DNA from: Mytilus edulis
Lineage: Eukaryota > Mollusca > Bivalvia > Mytilida > Mytilidae
Direction: 5' to 3'
DNA length: 64,000 nucleotides
Assembly (NCBI RefSeq): GCF_963676685.1
Contig: NC_092354.1
Coordinates: 67,592,241-67,656,240, forward strand
In this document: piece after piece, positions 58,647 through 64,000 of the stretch
How positions within the stretch are numbered: the stretch's first letter is position 1
How the letters are laid out: each line of letters opens with the position of its first letter
Notes under the pieces: generated by a model
Told to the model about the DNA's origin: nothing
Seen by the model: the letters and a program-made list of their open reading frames with translations, nothing else
The model's database searches: none
Made by a program: the position numbers and the translations under genes

Positions 58647-61600
58647 TTAATCAATGACAACAGTTGATTCAAATTCTTGTCTAGACTCTGGATCATAAGC
58701 CCTAATTTTCAAGCTTGTGTCTCCAAAAAAATAATGAACTTCAATACTTCGTTTTCTGTCTTTGGTATTTGGAAGCGTAATTTCAAGTGTACCAATTTTC
58801 CTACAATTTGCTTCATCAATGTATTTGGGACAAGATTTGTCAGAAATATATATACAAGATTGATGTTTGTTCCCTTTTGGAATTATACAGTAATTCCTCG
58901 ACAGATTAGAATAACGAGGTATATTGTGGTCGCGAGACACAATTATATCGAATACTTTTCCACACAAAACGTTTTTGCCTTGTACAAATTTTCTTGAAGG
59001 ATCATGCTTTTTATTGTCAAATGGAATTTGAGCTCCAATACCATACGTATATTTTGTGATTCGATTGTATATAACTTCTGGTTTATGACCATACATAACA
59101 GCTCCTTGCATTACTGCGGTACCTGCGTCTACTGGAACTATAATCCGTTTATTTTCGAAACGATTTCTTATGGCATGCTCAATAATCTCGCAATTTGAAA
59201 ATCCACCTACTAATAAAATCATAGAAACTTCATTAGCTTCGTCGAACTGTAATGCATTTTCTATAGTAGTAAGTACACCATCAGTAGTAGATTTAAATAA
59301 ATCTTTAATAGTTTCGTTATCTACTTGAAGGTTTTCGTCTATTATTATATCTGTGATTTGCTTTGAAATACTAGTATTATATTGCCTTTTTGATATAGAA
59401 TTAATAGCGCTGTAATTCATAGGGATGTCAAGAATATCCGAGTCTTCTTCTGTAACAGACTTCTTAGCTTCTTCCAGATCTTTACGTAAATCTAGAAACA
59501 CAACAGGATTTTCTTTTTTGAGCGAATTGAACACGGGTTCTGTTAGTTTATCCTGTATCATTTCTAGAAATGCTTTGTCTACTGTTGTTCCACCGATTCC
59601 TTTGCCAGATGACTTTGTAAGTTCTTTTAGCATTCCGTTTTCAAGTTTTTCATGAACAGTTATGTCCGTGGTTCCTCCTAAAAAGATATAAAATATGATC
59701 AAAGAAAACAAATTACAAGACAATAATTAATCGTAAGTATTGGTGTGAATAACATTTCTTCGTTTTTCGCATATTGCTTTAATACTCATCTATATATAAC
59801 TTAGGTGATAACATATTTATGACTAAATAGTGTTTTTTAATTAACTTACACATTATGTGTATAACGTTTTAATGATGATATAGTCGACTGATTATAGCTG
59901 AGAGTGCAAGTATACGCTTATTTTACTACCGTTATGAACTCATATTCAATTGTATTTCTTGAAGTAATTAAATATTCAAACAATAAAGATAACATAACAT
60001 AAACGTAAGCAGACATTTAAAATGCAAACTGCAAATCAATAGCATCATTGGTAGTCTGCTACTACGAAAACCTGTAAGTAAATATGTCTTCTTATGATAT
60101 ACAATATATTTGGTTATTTTTTTACATTCGCAAAGGGAATCTATTTTAAACTAAATGTAAACAAATTGGCTCGAACGATTTGACAAAATAACACTTTATG
60201 TACCTCCTATATCCACCACCATATATTTTGTCCCTTCTGTTGGCTTAATAAAACCATCCGCAATATTTTCTGGTCTCTCTGTTGCCAAGTTATTGCAAAA
60301 AATTGATGCTGCTTCTGGTTCCAGTGCAATAAAAATTTGTAGAGGTTGTAGGCCTGCCTGTAAACAAAAAGGCAGAGACATACCTCTTAAAGATTATTCA
60401 GCATTGTTACATTTACAGACTTTGAAAAGGTGATTATAAATGTATCGGACTCTATAATTTAAAATTGGCTTCCGTCCTGAACATGTCAACATTGTTTAAC
60501 TCTGTATGTTAAGCAACCAACAATCATCAATTAATCAAAACGTGTTGTATTTGCCAAAAATGTTCGTCGTATACCAAAGAAACATTAAGAACCATCTTAA
60601 CTTAATGACTGAAATGTTCAAATAATGTTCATGTTAGCAATTCTTTATTACTTACTGAGAAATTTCCGACTTATCTGACGCCAATGTATTATTTTTTTAT
60701 AAAAAGTATGTACAAATATCTCTTACCAATATTGCACATTGTCTCATGAAAAGCTTGCTTCTATCATCCCAAATAGCAGGAACAGTAATAACCCATCTAA
60801 TGTTTTCTTTATTTGTCGATGTATAAAGTTTCGCCTTTCTTATTTGTTCTATTAATGCATCAGTAATAGCTTTAATTGTATACATAAAAATCTTTTCTGC
60901 TGAGATTTTAACTATTCCACGGACATCCTCGATCATGAGATCCTGTAAAGGTACCTGTAAATATTCAATTTTAAAGCAAGAAATTATAAGCTATTAATAA
61001 AAGTTGAAGCAGCTTTAAGTGATATATTTTATTGAAAGGTAACATATCAACATCCTATACGCATGTTATACTGATTGATTCAAGAATAACCAGTAATAGT
61101 AAAACTTTTCTATATTTGATGAGTTTTCTTAAATGTTTTCGATTTTTTATCTACAACGTTGAAATATACAATAATTGAAACAATAAATGCAAGTCCTCAA
61201 AAGCATCACAATCCGATACATGCTGTAGAAGCAAACAATTATTCAAATCTGTATTTTTTGTCAACTTTGTCACCTGCACATCAAACTTAACAACAAATGA
61301 TTAACTACAAAATTGTGGAAAATATATGCCTCTTGTTAGCAAAATAAATACACGCAAAGAATCAAAATCATAGACAGGAAACATTTAAAAAGATGTTTTG
61401 TCATAAAACATTATAAGCCAAAAGGCATGTTTATGATGTATACTGCAAAGTCATAAACACAAACACACGAACGAGTATTAAAGTAATTTGTTGTGTTTTT
61501 TTCAAAATACTGCAGAGTTGCATGTTTGATTTCAGTAGACTTTTAATTAAACATGACTTAAGTTTTACTCACACTTTTAGACCTTGTATTTTGGTAAGAG

Positions 61601-61958
61601 ATTAAACATTACACTCACCTGTTGTTCATATAAGCACATTTTAAAGTGTTGAAAAAAGGCATAATTTGCATCTTCGTTTTTAGATTGAAGCTGTGCAAAT
61701 CTGTGCTGAGCATCATATCCAAAAGACACAAAATTCTGTTCCTTATCAAAAAGGATACATGATGCTGTTTTCCTTTCTGTCTCGTCTTTACATAAACCAA
61801 ACTTATTCCAGCATTGTTCTGATATGATATTGAGTGGATTACTACTGAATGCAGTTTTAGTTGAATATGCATATCCTGACGCTGATGTTCCAATATCAAT
61901 CGCTGCAGCTAAATCATAATTTACTTTCCCGAATTCCTCAGTCATCTTCTGTCGCATT
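58647..61958 (-). CDS. HSPA12-like (atypical HSP70) gene C, complete
   Basis: Coding exons: 61958-61619 (ATG at 61957-61955, straight after acceptor tattatcag|a, so a 5' UTR exon lies upstream), 60954-60727, 60357-60204 and 59677-58647. Every junction is GT-AG and phases are 0, 0, 1. The exon sum from the ATG is 1752 nt, exactly 584 codons including stop, giving 583 residues, close to the size expected for invertebrate HSPA12-like proteins. Motifs: phosphate-1 AIDIGTSASGYAYS, RWVITVPAIWDD in exon 2, FIALEPEAASIF in exon 3, phosphate-2 DIGGGTTD across the last junction, and adenosine motif LLVGGFSNCEI. The C-terminal part (RKFVQGKNVLCGKVFD to the end) is beta-rich in look, as in gene A. All ATP-binding motifs are intact, so it is the best functional candidate of the three. 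Confidence 0.92.
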
Positions 61959-62673
61959 CTGATAATAAAAATCATACGGTTGTTTCAGGAAATGTAGTCC
62001 GTGATGAAAAGATAATCACTACGCAAACTTTGTCTCGAGTTTTTACGTTACCACTATTCAAATTAACGTTACTCACAGTATACAGTCTCTGAATGAGTAC
62101 ACTTTTTATCGTGTTACTATACAACAAACACAACTACAGAATAAAATCATGTAATTACAGCAAAACAACTTATACGCCATTCCCTTTTCCAATTATCCTT
62201 TTGAATCGTTCACGACTAGCTGCAGTCAATGTTAATCATAATGAAAGCTGTTTGAGGGAATTGCAAGAGTGAATGCTTAAATGAGTTGAAATCTACATTA
62301 TACCGATTCCTTATGCGCCATACACTATTCAATGTACACTTTCCATCACACAAATGTATATACGAACTTCATGAACGTTGTGTTATTATTATTCAATTGC
62401 TTTGAAAAGTATTTACTATTTTTCTAAATATAACAAACTAAACGTTAAAAACGTGCATTTTTTTTCTTAATTATTAATCTTTGTATACATGATTATAGGT
62501 AAAATAACACTTTTTCCACTATTTCATGTATTTTCTGATAAATCTATATTCGACAAGAAAAAACATATATGTTGTCATGTTAGTCTGGTATGTTTTTATT
62601 TTTATTTTAGTTGACTTATATGTTTTTGGGTTTAGTATGACACCAATTTTGACTTAACTGGTACACATTTTGT

Positions 62674-63273
62674 TTAAGGGCATATCCAACAGTTTTGACG
62701 GTGATTATGTTTTCCCTTTAAGATCTATAGGCTATTTTAACCTGCTTATAGTAAGAAAGTAATAAAAAATATACCTTCATGTGCAACTTTTTGAGTAAAA
62801 TTAGGTCAAAATTTCAGACAATTGCTCAAAATTCGGATTAGTGGACATATGTTCCTCCAGACAGAAATGCAATATTTGTTTGTTTAATAAAGATAAGCAC
62901 AAGCTGTTTTTTGTTAAATTGTTTATAAATTCTCTTTTATATAAGTCTGTGAATTTATAACATGTTTTGTTTAGAAATAGCTAAAATTCATCAAATGTAA
63001 ACGAGTAAATAAAAACGTCGTTTTTTGCTGTATATTTATAAAATTCAAAAAGAAATTGCACCATTGACTTTTTCGTGAATTTTGGTACATATAATCATAT
63101 GTCAGATAAAAAAAAGAGGGGTCCATGAACTCGTTAAAAAGTTAAATCAGTTGGAATGATGAAAATCAGTTGAAAATGCATCTTTTCCCGAAATGTCAGT
63201 TTGAAGTCGCGAAAATAACATTTAACGTTAGCAACGTCATAACCTCCCCTGTAACTGTAACGTGAGCCCTTAA
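62674..63273. mobile_element. Candidate TTAA-bounded non-autonomous DNA element upstream of gene C
   Basis: TTAA|GGGC starts the segment and GCCC|TTAA ends it (TTAA at 62674-62677 and 63270-63273). TTAA duplication is typical of piggyBac and Kolobok elements. The inverted termini are short (GGGC plus scattered matches), and there is no ORF. It sits 0.7-1.3 kb upstream of the first coding exon of gene C. Confidence 0.45.
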
Positions 63274-63279
63274 GGGAAA

Positions 63280-63410
63280 GCTGAGCAAAACCTCTAGGTG
63301 CGGGATTTTTTGGCTGCTTTGAAGACCCTTAGGCGGCCTTCGGTTGTTATATTATCCTTTGTCGGGTTGTTGTCTTTTCGATTTTCCCAATTTCCATTCA
63401 CCATTTTTGA
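63280..63410 (-). repeat. SINE-like mussel repeat fragment
   Basis: The minus strand reads 'aatggaaattgggaaaat' then 'gacaacaacccgac' and a diverged 'cccgcacctagagg', so it is an older member of the 7720-7990 family. The remaining bases to 64000 hold no feature I can support. Confidence 0.55.
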
Positions 63411-64000
63411 AGATACTTAAAAACAAGGAAGTTCTTTATGAAAACCCAATTTAACCAATACCTGATTCTAAAAGAGGGATAAAAGACACAAATGATATTC
63501 CATGTCATGAGTCGGAAGAAGAACGGACAACCCAGTCGCTTAAAAAAACACCAACAGACATACATGTTTTTCATCTTCTGTCATAAAAAAAGTTATTTGT
63601 AGTTTCATACTATTTGTTGCAAGCATATACAAAATACCGAGCTTGTTCAATTTGTTTTTAAAAGGGTTGTAAAGAGGAATATTTTGGATTAAACGAGTAT
63701 CATGTTCAAAAAATGATGTATACAATACTACCAATATTGATTACTTTGAAAACAAACGTATCTTGAAGGTAAAATAATTGACAACTAGACCACAGTATAT
63801 TCATCGACGTATACACAATTGTAGGATCAGATATATATAGGCTTGGCTTAAAATGTGATTTCAACGGATCGGGCGGAGCTTACGTTTCAATTTGCATAAG
63901 AAGATGTGTGATAAGGATGATTGCCGTTATAGTTATTATTACTGATTTCTAATCCCTTATCAGTGTTACCAAACAGATATACAAAAAATTGAGTGTACTA

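Overview
The window looks like nuclear DNA of a bivalve mollusc, most likely a mussel (Mytilus-like). It is AT-rich, has spliced genes with GT-AG introns, is packed with interspersed repeats I recognise as typical of mussel genomes, and carries two families known to be expanded in bivalves: GIMAP/AIG1-type GTPases and HSPA12-type HSP70 relatives. The species call is from memory of repeat families, not from a database search.

Layout. 1-2230: head-to-tail tRNA-derived SINE units, interrupted by a 1047-bp TIR element (510-1556) whose empty site is visible in sister units, followed by a perfect 86-bp-arm palindrome and TA microsatellites. 2400-33200: a repeat-built GIMAP region. A block of about 14-15 kb is present twice in tandem (about 3350-17745 and 17746-33200). 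Each copy holds one GIMAP exon on the minus strand (10710-11486; 26502-27215), a degraded LINE on the minus strand, and a degraded Penelope-related reverse transcriptase on the plus strand. Insertions private to one copy are therefore younger than the duplication: a Penelope-like element in copy 2, and a TIR element and a SINE-like repeat in copy 1. 33200-38980: mostly non-coding, with repeat remnants and one unrecognised ORF patch.

38985-61958: three HSPA12-like genes head to tail on the minus strand, in transcription order C (58647-61958), B (50957-57373) and A (38985-48675). Each has four coding exons with the same intron phases (0, 0, 1), so they arose by gene duplication. C is complete (583 codons). 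A keeps its ATP-binding motifs, but its first codon lies upstream of the exons I can define. B has lost the DxGGGT and VGG motifs and about 125 C-terminal residues, so it is either a non-ATPase paralog or a decaying gene. Introns carry a LINE fragment and a 3 x 1.15 kb tandem repeat rich in nuclear-receptor half-sites (gene A), and two related hairpin elements and a TIR element abutting a splice acceptor (gene B). 61959-64000: upstream flank of gene C with a TTAA-bounded element and a SINE-like fragment.

Functionally, the window joins two families repeatedly linked to stress and immune responses in bivalves. I see no operon-like or direct mechanistic link between them. I found no RNA gene other than the tRNA-like SINE head, no CRISPR array and no bacterial-type features.
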